DNA of 44,984 bases from Candidatus Omnitrophota bacterium (GCA_017995055.1 JAGOJP010000005.1:1-44984); one strand, 5' to 3'. Counted from the first letter of the stretch, positions 33,021 through 42,198 are shown. Notes: generated from the letters alone by a model not told the origin. Numbers and translations: made by a program.

Positions 33021-34242
33021 CAGAGAGTTGCTGGCTATTTTAGACCAGTTGGAAAGAGATAAGGGTATTAATAAAAACATTTTGATTGAGGCGGTTGAAG
33101 CGGCGGTGGCTTCTGCGGCGAAGAAAATCTGGACTGTCGACAGTATGGAGGAGATTAAGGTCGTCATTAATCGCAAGACCGGAAAACTGACGGCCTATGC
33201 CGGTGAGCACGAGATTCGTTCGAGTGAGTTCGGGCGCATCGCGGCTCAGACAGCCAAGCAGGTTGTCATTCAAAAAATCCGGGAAGCGGAAAAAGACGTT
33301 GTGTATCAGGAGTATCAAAATCGGATCGGCCAGATTATTGCCGGGGGGGTTTACCGTTTTGAAAAAGGCAATATTATCGTTGATCTGGGGAAGTCCGAAG
33401 GGTATTTGCCTAAAAGCGAAATATCGGGCAAGGAAGAATTCAAACAGGGAGACCGGATCCGGGCGTACGTCCTGGACGTCACCCGGGAGGCCAAGGGGCC
33501 GCAGATTATTTTGTCCCGGGCTAATCCTAACTTCGTGAAGAGGCTTTTTGAACTGGAGGTCCCGGAGATTTATGAAGGGATTGTCGAGATTAAGTCCATC
33601 TCCCGCGCCGTCGGAGAACGTACAAAGATCGCCGTGTATTCAAAGGACGAGAAGGTGGATTGTGTCGGTGCCTGTGTGGGGATGCGCGGGGCGCGGGTTA
33701 AAAATATCGTCAACGAACTTCAGGGGGAGAAGATCGACATCGTCCGTTATTCGAATGATATTAAGGAATATATCCAGGCGGCTTTATCTCCGGCCGAAAT
33801 CTCCCAGATTCAGATCAACAGTGAGGATAAGAAAGCAAATTTGATTGTCGCGGATGATCAGCTTTCTCTGGCTATCGGGAAAAGAGGGCAGAACGTCCGT
33901 TTGGCCAGCGAATTGGTGGGCTGGGAATTGAATATTTTTACGGCGGAACAATGGGCCAGTCAACATGAGCCGCCGTCGGCTGAAGAACCAGCTTTGCTGC
34001 CGGAAGGAAAGAGTGCAACGGCGGAGCCGGAGCCTAAAAGCGAAGAACGGGTTTCGGAATTAACACAACTTAAAGGAGCCGGGCCCAAGGTTATTCAGGC
34101 CCTTGAGGACGCGGGGTTCTTGACGATAGCAAGCATTGCCGCGGCTGTCCCTGACGATTTGACACCTATCAAAGGGGTGGGTAAAATCAAGGCGGAAAGA
34201 CTTATAGAAGAGGCTAAATCCCTTACGGGACACGATAAATAA
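33013..34242 (+). CDS. nusA: Transcription termination/antitermination factor NusA
   Basis: RNA polymerase-associated factor for pausing, termination and antitermination. 409 residues. The N-terminal RNAP-binding domain starts NRELLAILDQLERDKGINKNILIEAVEAAV. The S1 domain is at about residues 110-175 (DLGKSEGYLPKSE, VYVLDVT-like strand). Two KH domains follow, with GACVGMRGARVKNIVNELQGEKIDIV and LAIGKRGQNVRLASELVGWELNI. A linker then leads to a C-terminal helix-hairpin-helix module (LKGAGPKVIQALEDAGFLTI ... IKGVGKIKAERLI). The ATG overlaps the rimP end, with AAAGGA upstream. The ylxR/ylxQ genes often found between nusA and infB are absent. Confidence 0.96.
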   Translation: MDNRELLAILDQLERDKGINKNILIEAVEAAVASAAKKIWTVDSMEEIKVVINRKTGKLTAYAGEHEIRSSEFGRIAAQTAKQVVIQKIREAEKDVVYQEYQNRIGQIIAGGVYRFEKGNIIVDLGKSEGYLPKSEISGKEEFKQGDRIRAYVLDVTREAKGPQIILSRANPNFVKRLFELEVPEIYEGIVEIKSISRAVGERTKIAVYSKDEKVDCVGACVGMRGARVKNIVNELQGEKIDIVRYSNDIKEYIQAALSPAEISQIQINSEDKKANLIVADDQLSLAIGKRGQNVRLASELVGWELNIFTAEQWASQHEPPSAEEPALLPEGKSATAEPEPKSEERVSELTQLKGAGPKVIQALEDAGFLTIASIAAAVPDDLTPIKGVGKIKAERLIEEAKSLTGHDK

Positions 34243-34278
34243 ATATTATACTGGTCACACGAGACGTTAGGAAAGAAC

Positions 34279-36717
34279 ATGCATGTTTTCGAATTAGCGG
34301 ATGAGTTGCAGATAAGTAATGAGGCAGTTTTAAAAAAGCTCAAGGCGTTGAAACTCAAGGCCAAAGATGGAGATCAGGTCTTGAATAAAGCGGTGATTAT
34401 TGTTTTACGCAGCGAGCTTAAAAAAGATATGCAGGACCCGGAGAAAATGCGCCGGTTCCGCCTGCAGAGGAAACAGGAACAGGAACGGAAGAACGCTCCT
34501 CCGGAGCCGCCGTCTCCTCCTGCGGCACCCCCGCCTCCGCCAGAGGTTTTGCCGGAAGAGATTAAACCGGCGGAGAAGGCGACGGTGGAAGAGAAACCTG
34601 CCCGTAAGAAAGCCCCGAGGAAGACTGCGGCGAAAGCTAAAACTGGAACCGTGAAAAGTAAGCCGGCGGAGCAGGAAAAAGAACTGCGGGTTAAACCAGA
34701 GCCCCAACAGCCGGAAAAACCCCGTAAGACGAAGACTAAAATCAGCGAAGCGCCTTTTGTCCCGCTGAAACCTTTGGCAAAAAAGAAACGCAAGCCGTCA
34801 TCTGGAAAATTATCCCAGGACGGCAGTCTGGATCACAAAGGGTATTTCGGTCATAAAAAAAGCGGGTTTGAGCATGAAGATGGTTTTGACGTTGCGGTTC
34901 AGGAAACGACACGGCATACCACCGAACCTTCAGAGATGGCGCCGCCTATAGCAGAGCTTGTGGATTTAGAATTGAGGATCCCCATCTCGGCTAAGGATTT
35001 CTCCGTCCGGATCCAGCAGAAGACCAGCGTGGTTTTGAAAAAACTGCTGCAAATGGGTATAATCTGCAATATTAATCAGAATTTGGATGAGGATGTCGTC
35101 CGACGTTTAGCGACGGAGTTTGGTTATAACATTACGAAGATGAAGACGCAGGAAGAGCAGCTGATCGAGACGCATCATAAGGAGGAAGAGGACCCGAAAT
35201 CGCTTCACCCGCGCGCCCCGGTTATTACGTTTATGGGGCATGTTGATCACGGAAAAACATCCTTGTTGGACAGGATCCGTAAGAGTCAGATCGCCGATTC
35301 AGAACACGGCGGTATTACACAGCATATCGGTGCCTATTCGGTCAAACTGCCTAAAGGCAGGATCACGTTTCTTGATACGCCGGGGCATGAGGCCTTTACG
35401 GCCATGCGGGCTCGCGGGGCCCATATCACAGACTTGGTCGTCCTGGTTGTGGCCGCGGATGAAGGGGTCATGCCGCAGACCGAGGAAGCTATTGCCCATG
35501 CGCAGGCGGCGGGCGTGCCGATTGTCGTCGCGTTGAATAAAATTGACCGGCGCAACGCGGACCCGGACCGGGTAAAAAAGGAACTGGCCGATCGCGGGTT
35601 CACTGCGGAAGACTGGGGCGGTAAGACAATTGTCGTCGGTGTTTCCGCCGTGACGGGGGAAGGTGTTGATAAATTGCTGGAAATGATCCTGCTGGAAGCG
35701 GAAATGCTGGAGCTGAAGGCTAATAAGCATAAAGACGCGTCTGGCATTGTCGTGGAGGCGCATATGAGCCGGGGGAAGGGGACGGTCGCCAGCCTGATCG
35801 TGCAAAGCGGAACCCTCCACCTGAATGATATTATCGTCGTGGGGGCTTTTTACGGGAAGGTGAAAGCCATGTTTGACGATCAGGAACAGTCTATTAAAGA
35901 AGCCGGCCCCTCTATGCCGGTTGAAGTTTTGGGCTTGCCGGGGGTTCCTGAGGCGGGCGAACGTTTTTACGTGCTCCAGGATGAGAAACAGGCGCGGGAG
36001 ATTACGTCTTTGCGTTCGGAACAGCTCAAGAACGAAAAACTTCTCGCATCGTCCGGCCGGGTCACGCTGGAGGATTTGTATGCCAAGATCCAGGAAGGCA
36101 GTATCAAGGAGTTGAATGTCATCCTGAAAGCCGACGTCCAGGGGTCCGTAGAAGCCCTGAAAGATTCCCTGGAGAAAATCCCCAGCAGTGAAGTGAAAGT
36201 GAAATTTATTCATGCCGGGGTTGGGGATGTCAATGCCTCGGATGTTATTTTGGCGGTCGCGTCCAACGCGATCATCATCGGTTTTCAAGTCGGGATCGGA
36301 TCAAAGGCGGCTGAAGAGCTGGAAAAACAACCGGTGGATGTGAGGCAGTACCGGATTATTTATGACGCGGTGAATGATGTCCGCAAAGCTTTAGAAGGGA
36401 TGCTGGCCCCGAAGATGAAGCGGCGGGACCTTAGCCAAATTGACGTCCGGCAGGTTTTTAAACTCAGTAAATCCGGAACGATCGCCGGCTGTTACGTCTC
36501 CAAAGGGAAAGTGACCCGGAAGGCGAGCATCGAGGTGGTCCGGAACGGCGAGGTCATCTTCTCCGGCAATATCAGCTCTTTGAAGCGTTTTAAAGATGAC
36601 GTGCGGGAAGTGACCGAGGGGTATGAGTGCGGCATTTCTATCACGAATTTCGATGCGTTTGAGCCCGGGGATAAGCTTATGACGTTTGAAATCGAGTCGA
36701 TTGCCAGAAAGTTGTAA
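34279..36717 (+). CDS. infB: Translation initiation factor IF-2
   Basis: GTPase that places initiator tRNA on the 30S subunit. 812 residues. An IF2-N domain at the start (HVFELADELQISNEAVLKKLKAL) is followed by a long Pro/Ala/Lys/Glu-rich linker (about residues 80-190) and a second IF2-N-like domain (about 235-290). The G domain begins near residue 315: G1 GHVDHGKTSLLD, G2 GITQHIGAY, G3 DTPGHEAF, G4 NKIDR, and SAVTGEGVDKLL. Domains II to IV complete the chain (LKADVQGSVEALKDSLEKI, KSGTIAGCYVSKGKVTR). TTAGGAAAG precedes the ATG. In many genomes rbfA and truB follow; here trpS does, so the operon ends differently. Confidence 0.97.
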   Translation: MHVFELADELQISNEAVLKKLKALKLKAKDGDQVLNKAVIIVLRSELKKDMQDPEKMRRFRLQRKQEQERKNAPPEPPSPPAAPPPPPEVLPEEIKPAEKATVEEKPARKKAPRKTAAKAKTGTVKSKPAEQEKELRVKPEPQQPEKPRKTKTKISEAPFVPLKPLAKKKRKPSSGKLSQDGSLDHKGYFGHKKSGFEHEDGFDVAVQETTRHTTEPSEMAPPIAELVDLELRIPISAKDFSVRIQQKTSVVLKKLLQMGIICNINQNLDEDVVRRLATEFGYNITKMKTQEEQLIETHHKEEEDPKSLHPRAPVITFMGHVDHGKTSLLDRIRKSQIADSEHGGITQHIGAYSVKLPKGRITFLDTPGHEAFTAMRARGAHITDLVVLVVAADEGVMPQTEEAIAHAQAAGVPIVVALNKIDRRNADPDRVKKELADRGFTAEDWGGKTIVVGVSAVTGEGVDKLLEMILLEAEMLELKANKHKDASGIVVEAHMSRGKGTVASLIVQSGTLHLNDIIVVGAFYGKVKAMFDDQEQSIKEAGPSMPVEVLGLPGVPEAGERFYVLQDEKQAREITSLRSEQLKNEKLLASSGRVTLEDLYAKIQEGSIKELNVILKADVQGSVEALKDSLEKIPSSEVKVKFIHAGVGDVNASDVILAVASNAIIIGFQVGIGSKAAEELEKQPVDVRQYRIIYDAVNDVRKALEGMLAPKMKRRDLSQIDVRQVFKLSKSGTIAGCYVSKGKVTRKASIEVVRNGEVIFSGNISSLKRFKDDVREVTEGYECGISITNFDAFEPGDKLMTFEIESIARKL

Positions 36718-36725
36718 CGCCTTGG

Positions 36726-36762
36726 GGTGTCTTCTTAACAACAATCCCTAGGATGAGACACC
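36726..36762 (+). promoter_or_regulatory. Inverted repeat in the infB-trpS gap
   Basis: GGTGTCT (36726-36732) is complementary to AGACACC (36756-36762) across a 23-base loop. There is no T-run of terminator quality; TTTCTTTT comes only at 36775-36782. It may be a weak terminator after infB or a leader structure for trpS, or chance. Confidence 0.25.
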
Positions 36763-36819
36763 GGCCCAGCCGTGTTTCTTTTCATGAACCCGTTATCTAA
36801 TATCCGGCAGACATCTGTG

Positions 36820-37803
36820 ATGAAGAAAACAATATTCAGCGGTATGCGCCCGACGGGGAAGCTGCATCTGGGGCACCTTGTGGGCGCCCTGCAGAACTGG
36901 ACGCAACTTCAGGATGAGTACCAGTGTGTTTACTGTATCGTGGACTGGCACGCCTTCATGGGGGAATATGAAAACAGCGGCCCTATCCGGGGCTATATTT
37001 TCGATATGGCCGTGGATTGGATGGCGTGCGGGATTGACCCGGAGCGCTCGATCGTGTACGTTCAATCCCAGGTGCCGGAGCACGTGGAACTGCATATGAT
37101 TTTTTCCTGCCTGACGCCTTTGGGCTGGCTGGAGCGGAATCCGACCTACAAAGAGCAACTCCGGGAGATCACGGCGCGTGATTTGCAGACGTATGGGTTT
37201 CTGGGATATCCGGTCCTGCAGGCGGCCGATATTTTGCTTTATAAAGCAGACGCTGTTCCGATCGGGGAAGACCAGCTGCCTCATGTTGAGCTGACGAGGG
37301 AGATCGCCCGCAGGTTCAATTTTCTTTATAAAAAGGATGTGTTTGCCGATTGTGCTGCGATCCTTACGGAAACGCCGCGGCTGCTGGGGATTGATGGCAG
37401 GAAAATGAGTAAGAGTTATTTTAACGCGATCAATCTGTCGGATTCGGCGGCGGAGGTGAAAGAAAAAGTGCGGCAGATGATCACGGATCCGCAGCGAATC
37501 CGGAAGTCGGATCCCGGCCGGCCGGAGCAGTGTAACGTTTACAGTTATTATAAAGTGTTCGCGCCGGAACTGACTCAAGACGTGTCGGCATGGTGCACTC
37601 AGGCCCTGAAGGGGTGCACGGAGTGTAAGGCTAACCTGTCGGATTGCCTCCTGAAGCGGCTGGCGCCTATTCAGGAAAAGCGGGCGGAGCTCCTTCGGGA
37701 CAAAGAGCGTATTCCCGCTCTTCTTCAGGAAGGCCAGCGCAAAGCCCAGGCGATTGCCCGCCGGACTCTTCAGGACGTTAAGGAGGTCATATTCCCGTCA
37801 TGA
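36820..37803 (+). CDS. trpS: Tryptophanyl-tRNA synthetase
   Basis: Class I synthetase charging tRNA-Trp. 327 residues from the ATG at 36820. The frame is open to 36772 with another ATG at 36784, but family members start directly with KKTIFSGMRPTGKLHLGHLVGAL, and none of the candidates has a strong binding site. HLGH (about residues 16-19) and RKMSKS (about 198) form the ATP site. GYPVLQAADILLYKADAVPIGEDQLPHVELTREIA is the tryptophan-binding block. A Cys-containing insert (CTQALKGCTECKANLSDC) near the C-terminus resembles the Cys motifs of other bacterial TrpRS. The stop overlaps the scpA start (ATGA). Confidence 0.95.
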   Translation: MKKTIFSGMRPTGKLHLGHLVGALQNWTQLQDEYQCVYCIVDWHAFMGEYENSGPIRGYIFDMAVDWMACGIDPERSIVYVQSQVPEHVELHMIFSCLTPLGWLERNPTYKEQLREITARDLQTYGFLGYPVLQAADILLYKADAVPIGEDQLPHVELTREIARRFNFLYKKDVFADCAAILTETPRLLGIDGRKMSKSYFNAINLSDSAAEVKEKVRQMITDPQRIRKSDPGRPEQCNVYSYYKVFAPELTQDVSAWCTQALKGCTECKANLSDCLLKRLAPIQEKRAELLRDKERIPALLQEGQRKAQAIARRTLQDVKEVIFPS

Positions 37804-38603
37804 GTTATAAGCTGAAGCTTGATATCTTTGAAGGCCCTTTGGACCTGCTGCTGTATTTGATCAAAAAGAACGATATTAACGTCTATGATATCCCTATCGC
37901 CAAGATTACTGATCAATATATGGAGTATATCGAGATGATGAAGCTGCTTGACCTGGAATTCGTGGGGGATTTCTTGGTTATGGCCGCCACGTTGATGCAG
38001 ATCAAATCCCGTATGCTTCTTCCGCCGGATCCGTCTCAGGAAGAGGAAGAGGCCGATCCCCGGGACGAACTGGTCCGTAAGCTTCAGGAATATAAGGTTT
38101 TTAAAGAAATTGCAGATCACCTTAAAACCATGGAAACCGAACGTCAGAAACTGTTTCCGCGCAAAATGGACGAAGACCTGCTGAAAGAACTGGAAGAGGA
38201 AAGCACGGAAGTGTATTTTGAGGCGAGCCTTTTCGATTTGATTAACGCGTTCACGAAAGCCTTAAACCGTTTCCAAGAATCCCCGGTTTATGAAGTCAGG
38301 CCGGAAGAGTTCACGGTGGAGCAGAAGATTCATGATGTCTTGCATGCCTTGTTGCGGCAGCCCCGTGTTCTGTTAACGGAATTTTTTGTTAATACGTCCA
38401 GTAAAATGGAAGTGATCGTGACGTTTATGGCGATCCTGGAACTGATCCGCCTTCGGGAAATCAAAGTGATGCAGAAACGTTTGTTTTCGGATATCGAAGT
38501 TTTTCGTAATCTGGAGAAGGAGGCCGCCGTCACGCCTCCGGATAAGGATAATCCGGCCGGCTCTTCTCCCGAATCATCCCCGGACCCTGAACCGGCGGCA
38601 TAA
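37800..38603 (+). CDS. scpA: Segregation and condensation protein A
   Basis: Kleisin subunit of the SMC condensin complex for chromosome organisation. 267 residues. The N-terminal domain YKLKLDIFEGPLDLLLYLIKKNDINVYDIPIAKIT is the SMC-neck-binding signature. FVGDFLVMAATLMQIKSRMLLP completes it. An acidic middle part (about 80-140) and a C-terminal winged helix (VEVIVTFMAILELIRLREIKVMQ-type, about 205-235) follow. A Pro/Ser/Asp-rich tail ends the protein. It is translationally coupled to trpS by a four-base overlap. The usual partner gene scpB does not follow; ruvB comes three bases later, so scpB must be elsewhere. Confidence 0.93.
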   Translation: MSYKLKLDIFEGPLDLLLYLIKKNDINVYDIPIAKITDQYMEYIEMMKLLDLEFVGDFLVMAATLMQIKSRMLLPPDPSQEEEEADPRDELVRKLQEYKVFKEIADHLKTMETERQKLFPRKMDEDLLKELEEESTEVYFEASLFDLINAFTKALNRFQESPVYEVRPEEFTVEQKIHDVLHALLRQPRVLLTEFFVNTSSKMEVIVTFMAILELIRLREIKVMQKRLFSDIEVFRNLEKEAAVTPPDKDNPAGSSPESSPDPEPAA

Positions 38604-38606
38604 ATC

Positions 38607-39653
38607 ATGGCCGACGACACAAACATCAGAAAAAAACTTGTCCTCAATCAGGAAACGGAAGAAGATGCTGTTGTCAGCCTGTCTCTCCGGCCGGCGAGTT
38701 TTAAGGAATTTGTCGGGCAGAAAGATGTGATCAATAATCTGGAGGTTACGATCGCTGCGGCGAAACAACGGCGGGATCCCCTGGAACATATGCTGTTTTC
38801 CGGGCCACCGGGTCTGGGCAAAACATCGTTGTCGTACATTATCGCCCATGAAATGGGCGCCCGGATTACGATTACCTCCGGGCCGGCCATTGACCGGGCC
38901 GGTGATTTGATCGGCATCCTGACCAATCTGGAACACGGGGACATTCTTTTTATCGATGAGATTCACCGCCTCTCCAAGGTGGTGGAAGAATTCCTTTATC
39001 CGGCCATGGAGAATTTTAAAATCGATTTCGTGGTCGATAAAGGGCCGTACGCGCGAACGATTAATTTCCATTTGAAGCCCTTTACGCTGATCGGCGCCAC
39101 CACGCGCAGCGGGCTTTTAGCGTCTCCTCTCCGGGACCGGTTCGGGATTTTTCATCACCTCGATTTTTATTCGCAGACGGACCTGAGCGTGATTGTTAAA
39201 AATTCCAGCCGTAAATTAAACGTCGCGATTGAAGACACGGCGGCCGACGAAATCGCCCGCCGCGCCCGGGGAACCCCGCGGATCGCGAACCGTCTTTTAC
39301 GTCGGGTCAGGGATTTTGCCCAGGTCAAAACCAGCGCCAGCCTGATCACGCGGGCTATCGTGACGGAAGCTATGCAGTCCCTGGGAATCGACTCGATGGG
39401 CCTGGATGATGTTGACCGCCGTCTGCTTCAGGTGATAGCCCGGCATTATAACGGCGGGCCGGTCGGCATTGAAGCGCTCGCCGCAACACTCAATGAGGAG
39501 GTCGACACGATCGTTGACGTGATAGAGCCGTACCTGCTTAAAACCGGATTTCTCCGCCGGACTCCCCGCGGGCGGGAACTAACGTCGTTGGCGGTTCAGC
39601 ATATAGGCGGTTCCTCGACCCAGAAACTTAATCTTCAACAGGAATTTTTATAG
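38607..39653 (+). CDS. ruvB: Holliday junction branch migration helicase RuvB
   Basis: AAA+ motor that drives branch migration with RuvA. 348 residues. SLRPASFKEFVGQKDVINNLEV starts the ATPase domain. Walker A is GPPGLGKTSL, Walker B DILFIDEIHRL, sensor 1 LIGATTRSGLL, arginine finger SPLRDRFGI, and sensor 2 RARGTPRIANRLLRRVRDFAQV. The C-terminal winged helix reads GLDDVDRRLLQVIARHYNGGPVGIEALA. The usual YPFLQ-like ending motif appears as EPYLLKTGFLRRTPRGRELTSLA. No ruvA or ruvC lies in the window. The next genes (DUF2905, spoIID-like, queA, tgt) match an order known from clostridia and other bacteria. Confidence 0.97.
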   Translation: MADDTNIRKKLVLNQETEEDAVVSLSLRPASFKEFVGQKDVINNLEVTIAAAKQRRDPLEHMLFSGPPGLGKTSLSYIIAHEMGARITITSGPAIDRAGDLIGILTNLEHGDILFIDEIHRLSKVVEEFLYPAMENFKIDFVVDKGPYARTINFHLKPFTLIGATTRSGLLASPLRDRFGIFHHLDFYSQTDLSVIVKNSSRKLNVAIEDTAADEIARRARGTPRIANRLLRRVRDFAQVKTSASLITRAIVTEAMQSLGIDSMGLDDVDRRLLQVIARHYNGGPVGIEALAATLNEEVDTIVDVIEPYLLKTGFLRRTPRGRELTSLAVQHIGGSSTQKLNLQQEFL

Positions 39654-39676
39654 TCCCCGAACGCGGGAGCCTTTCC

Positions 39677-39883
39677 ATGGCACGGATATTGTTTTTTACT
39701 GCAGCGTGCTTCTTCCTGGCGGGCCTTTTGGCGTTGATTTTTGAGAAGGTCCCCGGGATGGGGTCCCTCCCGGGAGACATCGTCGTTAAAAAAGGGAACT
39801 TTACGTTTTTCGCGCCGTTAACGACATGCCTCCTTTTGAGCGGCATCATTACGGTTATTTTAATGTTGATCAGGAGGCATTAA
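39677..39883 (+). CDS. DUF2905 family small membrane protein
   Basis: 68 residues with two hydrophobic helices (about 4-22 and 46-64) joined by KVPGMGSLPGDIVVKKGNFTFFAPL. The loop with LPGDI and the following aromatic/Pro segment are hallmarks of DUF2905, a family of unknown function often located next to ruvB and queA. It is predicted as an inner-membrane protein. The ATG at 39677 lies 24 bases after ruvB, and the next gene starts six bases after its stop. Nothing in the sequence suggests enzymatic activity. Confidence 0.82.
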   Translation: MARILFFTAACFFLAGLLALIFEKVPGMGSLPGDIVVKKGNFTFFAPLTTCLLLSGIITVILMLIRRH

Positions 39884-39888
39884 CCTTC

Positions 39889-41079
39889 ATGACGATACGA
39901 GTGACACGGGCTTTTCGGGCGCTGGTTTTGGTCTGGGCGGTATTTTGGCCTTCCGGGGCCTGGGGCGGGGCTGCGGCGCCCAGCCCGGAGGAGATCGCGG
40001 TCCGTATCGCTGTTTTGAAAGACGCCGAAAAAGCCGATATCAGAATCCGGGGGGAATACATTCTGATGGATCCCTTGTCTGCCCAGGTGCTGGCCCGTGA
40101 TTCTTATTTGATCAAGACGACTCTTTTTCCTGCCCGGGACGGGATCCGGGTCGGGGCGAAGTTAATTCCTCTTAAAAGGGTTCGTTTTGTCCCCCAGGAG
40201 CATTTTTCTTTGTTCCGGGGCCGGCAGGAGCGGAAATACCGGGGGGTCGTGGACGTTTTTTTGACCCCGGAGCGGCGTTTATTATTTGTGAATACGGTTG
40301 ACCTGGAGGAATACATTAAAGGCGTTCTTTATCACGAGGTGTCACACCGGTGGCCCTTGGAAGCGATCAAGGCCCAGGCCGTGGCGGTGCGGTCTTACGC
40401 GATTTACCAAATTCAGCAAAATAAAAATAAAGATTATGATATGACCAATGATATCTACTCGCAGGTCTACGGAGGGAAAACTTCAGAACGGTACCGGACG
40501 AACCTGGCCGTGCAAAGGACACGGGGAGAGATTCTGGTTTTTGAGGGGAAAATCCTGCCGGCGTATTATCATGCGACCTGTGGGGGGCATACTGAAAATG
40601 TCAATGCGGTCTGGAAGCAGGAGTTGTATCCTTTAAAAGGGGTTCGCTGCCTGTTTTGCGCGCACTCCCCGCACTATTCCTGGAAGAAGAATTTTAGGCT
40701 TAAGGATATCCAGGACAAGCTCAACAAGGGGGGGTATGCCATTGGGCTTATTAAAACTATTGACGTGCGGGAACGGACGGTTTCCGGGCGTGTTAAAACA
40801 CTGGATATTACCGGCCGAAAAGGAGATGCGGTGATTATCTCCGGGAAAGATTTCCGGAATATCATCGGCCCCAATGAGCTGCGGAGCAATGACTATCGCG
40901 TGTTTATGAAAGGGTATTATTGTGATTTTGTGGGGAGAGGATGGGGGCACGGCGTGGGGATGTGTCAGTGGGGCGCGATGGGCATGGCGAAAGAGCAGCA
41001 CATGTATGACGAGATCTTAGCGTATTATTATCCGGGCGCTCAGAAGGTTTTCCTGAGATCGCTGGAGACGCTCCAATAG
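39889..41079 (+). CDS. SpoIID/LytB-domain protein, probable peptidoglycan lytic enzyme
   Basis: 396 residues from the ATG at 39889, which has AGGAGG at 39872-39877; the frame upstream to 39826 overlaps the DUF2905 gene. A signal peptide (hydrophobic residues about 9-26, then GGAAAP) sends it to the periplasm. The SpoIID domain shows VDLEEYIKGVLYHEVSHRWPLEAIKAQAVAVRSYA with the catalytic Glu near residue 150. YGGKTSERYRTNLAVQRTRG, YYHATCGGHTENV and FVGRGWGHGVGMCQWGAMGMAKE follow. SpoIID cleaves glycan strands lacking stem peptides in sporulating Firmicutes. In a diderm without visible sporulation genes it is more likely a general cell-wall or cell-division lytic protein. Confidence 0.9.
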   Translation: MTIRVTRAFRALVLVWAVFWPSGAWGGAAAPSPEEIAVRIAVLKDAEKADIRIRGEYILMDPLSAQVLARDSYLIKTTLFPARDGIRVGAKLIPLKRVRFVPQEHFSLFRGRQERKYRGVVDVFLTPERRLLFVNTVDLEEYIKGVLYHEVSHRWPLEAIKAQAVAVRSYAIYQIQQNKNKDYDMTNDIYSQVYGGKTSERYRTNLAVQRTRGEILVFEGKILPAYYHATCGGHTENVNAVWKQELYPLKGVRCLFCAHSPHYSWKKNFRLKDIQDKLNKGGYAIGLIKTIDVRERTVSGRVKTLDITGRKGDAVIISGKDFRNIIGPNELRSNDYRVFMKGYYCDFVGRGWGHGVGMCQWGAMGMAKEQHMYDEILAYYYPGAQKVFLRSLETLQ

Positions 41080-41175
41080 GTCTTCCTGGAGATGAAGAAA
41101 AGGTGGGACTCTCCGCGCCTCCCCGTATGTTCCCTGCCCCCGGGCACGGCACCCCGGCTATGTTAAAAAATCAAA

Positions 41176-42186
41176 ATGAAATTAAAGCATTTTATTTATG
41201 AATTGCCGGAGGGGCTGATCGCCCAGGAGCCTTTGCCGGATCGAGCTCAAGCCCGGCTGATGGTTATCGACCGTATGAGAAAGCAGATCCGGCACGACCG
41301 GTTTGAGAATATCGGCCGGTATTTGCCGGACCGGTCCCTGTTGGTGGTGAACAACAGCAAGGTTATCCCTGCGCGGTTGAAAGGGGTGAAAGAGCGTTCC
41401 GGCGGGAATGTGGAAATTTTTCTTCTGCGCAAAATCCCCGGGGGGCCTGTTTATGAGGTCCTGATGCGGCCGACGCGCCGGATCAAAGCAGGGGATGTGA
41501 TCCGCTTCCCGGGCAGCCCTGTGCGGGCGGTCGTCCTGGATGTCCCAAAACGCCTTGTGCGTTTCAGCGGCCCGGACATCAGCCGGGAGGTTTTCAACAT
41601 CGGGCATATGCCGCTGCCGCCATATATCAAGAGGCAGGACAAAGCGTCTGACCGGGACTATTACCAGACGGTTTATGCGCGCCATGCCGGTTCGGTTGCG
41701 GCGCCGACAGCCGGGTTGCATTTCACGACAGCCTTGTTGAGGCGGTTGAAAGAGGCAGGGCATGATTGTGTCCCCGTGACCCTGCATATCAATTACGCGA
41801 CGTTTAAGCCCGTGGAAGAAGACGAGGTTTCCGAACACCGGATGCACGAGGAGAGTTATTCGGTCTCCCCGGCCGGTTATGAGAAAATCCGCCGAGCCCG
41901 CGAAGCCGGGCGGGGGATATGTGCCGTCGGAACAACGAGCTGCCGGGTTCTGGAAACCGTATTCGCCGGAGGCGCTCTGAAAGGGTCCACGGATTTATTC
42001 ATTTATCCCGGGTGCCATTTTCAGGCGGTGGATCATCTGGTGACGAATTTCCATCTGCCGCAAAGTTCGCTGCTCATGCTGGTCTACGCGTTCGGCGGCA
42101 TGGCTCTGATGAAACGCGCCTACCGGGAAGCGATCCGGCAGAAGTACCGGTTTTTTAGTTACGGTGACGCGATGTTAATTCTTTAG
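41176..42186 (+). CDS. queA: S-adenosylmethionine:tRNA ribosyltransferase-isomerase
   Basis: Transfers the ribosyl part of AdoMet to preQ1-modified tRNA, forming epoxyqueuosine. 336 residues. FIYELPEGLIAQEPLPDRAQARLMV is the family N-terminus. NNSKVIPARLKG, HMPLPPYIKRQDKASDRDYYQTVYA, GSVAAPTAGLHFT and THRMHEE-like residues (SEHRMHEESY) follow. TTSCRVLET and VTNFHLPQSSLLMLVYAFGG close the protein. A 96-base gap after the SpoIID gene contains only a short GC-rich inverted repeat. tgt follows after 12 bases, the normal queuosine pairing. Confidence 0.97.
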   Translation: MKLKHFIYELPEGLIAQEPLPDRAQARLMVIDRMRKQIRHDRFENIGRYLPDRSLLVVNNSKVIPARLKGVKERSGGNVEIFLLRKIPGGPVYEVLMRPTRRIKAGDVIRFPGSPVRAVVLDVPKRLVRFSGPDISREVFNIGHMPLPPYIKRQDKASDRDYYQTVYARHAGSVAAPTAGLHFTTALLRRLKEAGHDCVPVTLHINYATFKPVEEDEVSEHRMHEESYSVSPAGYEKIRRAREAGRGICAVGTTSCRVLETVFAGGALKGSTDLFIYPGCHFQAVDHLVTNFHLPQSSLLMLVYAFGGMALMKRAYREAIRQKYRFFSYGDAMLIL

Positions 42187-42198
42187 ACAGGGAAGGGG

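Noticed and set aside
39889-41079. Evidence for sporulation
   Set aside because: A SpoIID domain alone is not proof. The protein family occurs in many non-sporulating bacteria, and no other sporulation gene is present.
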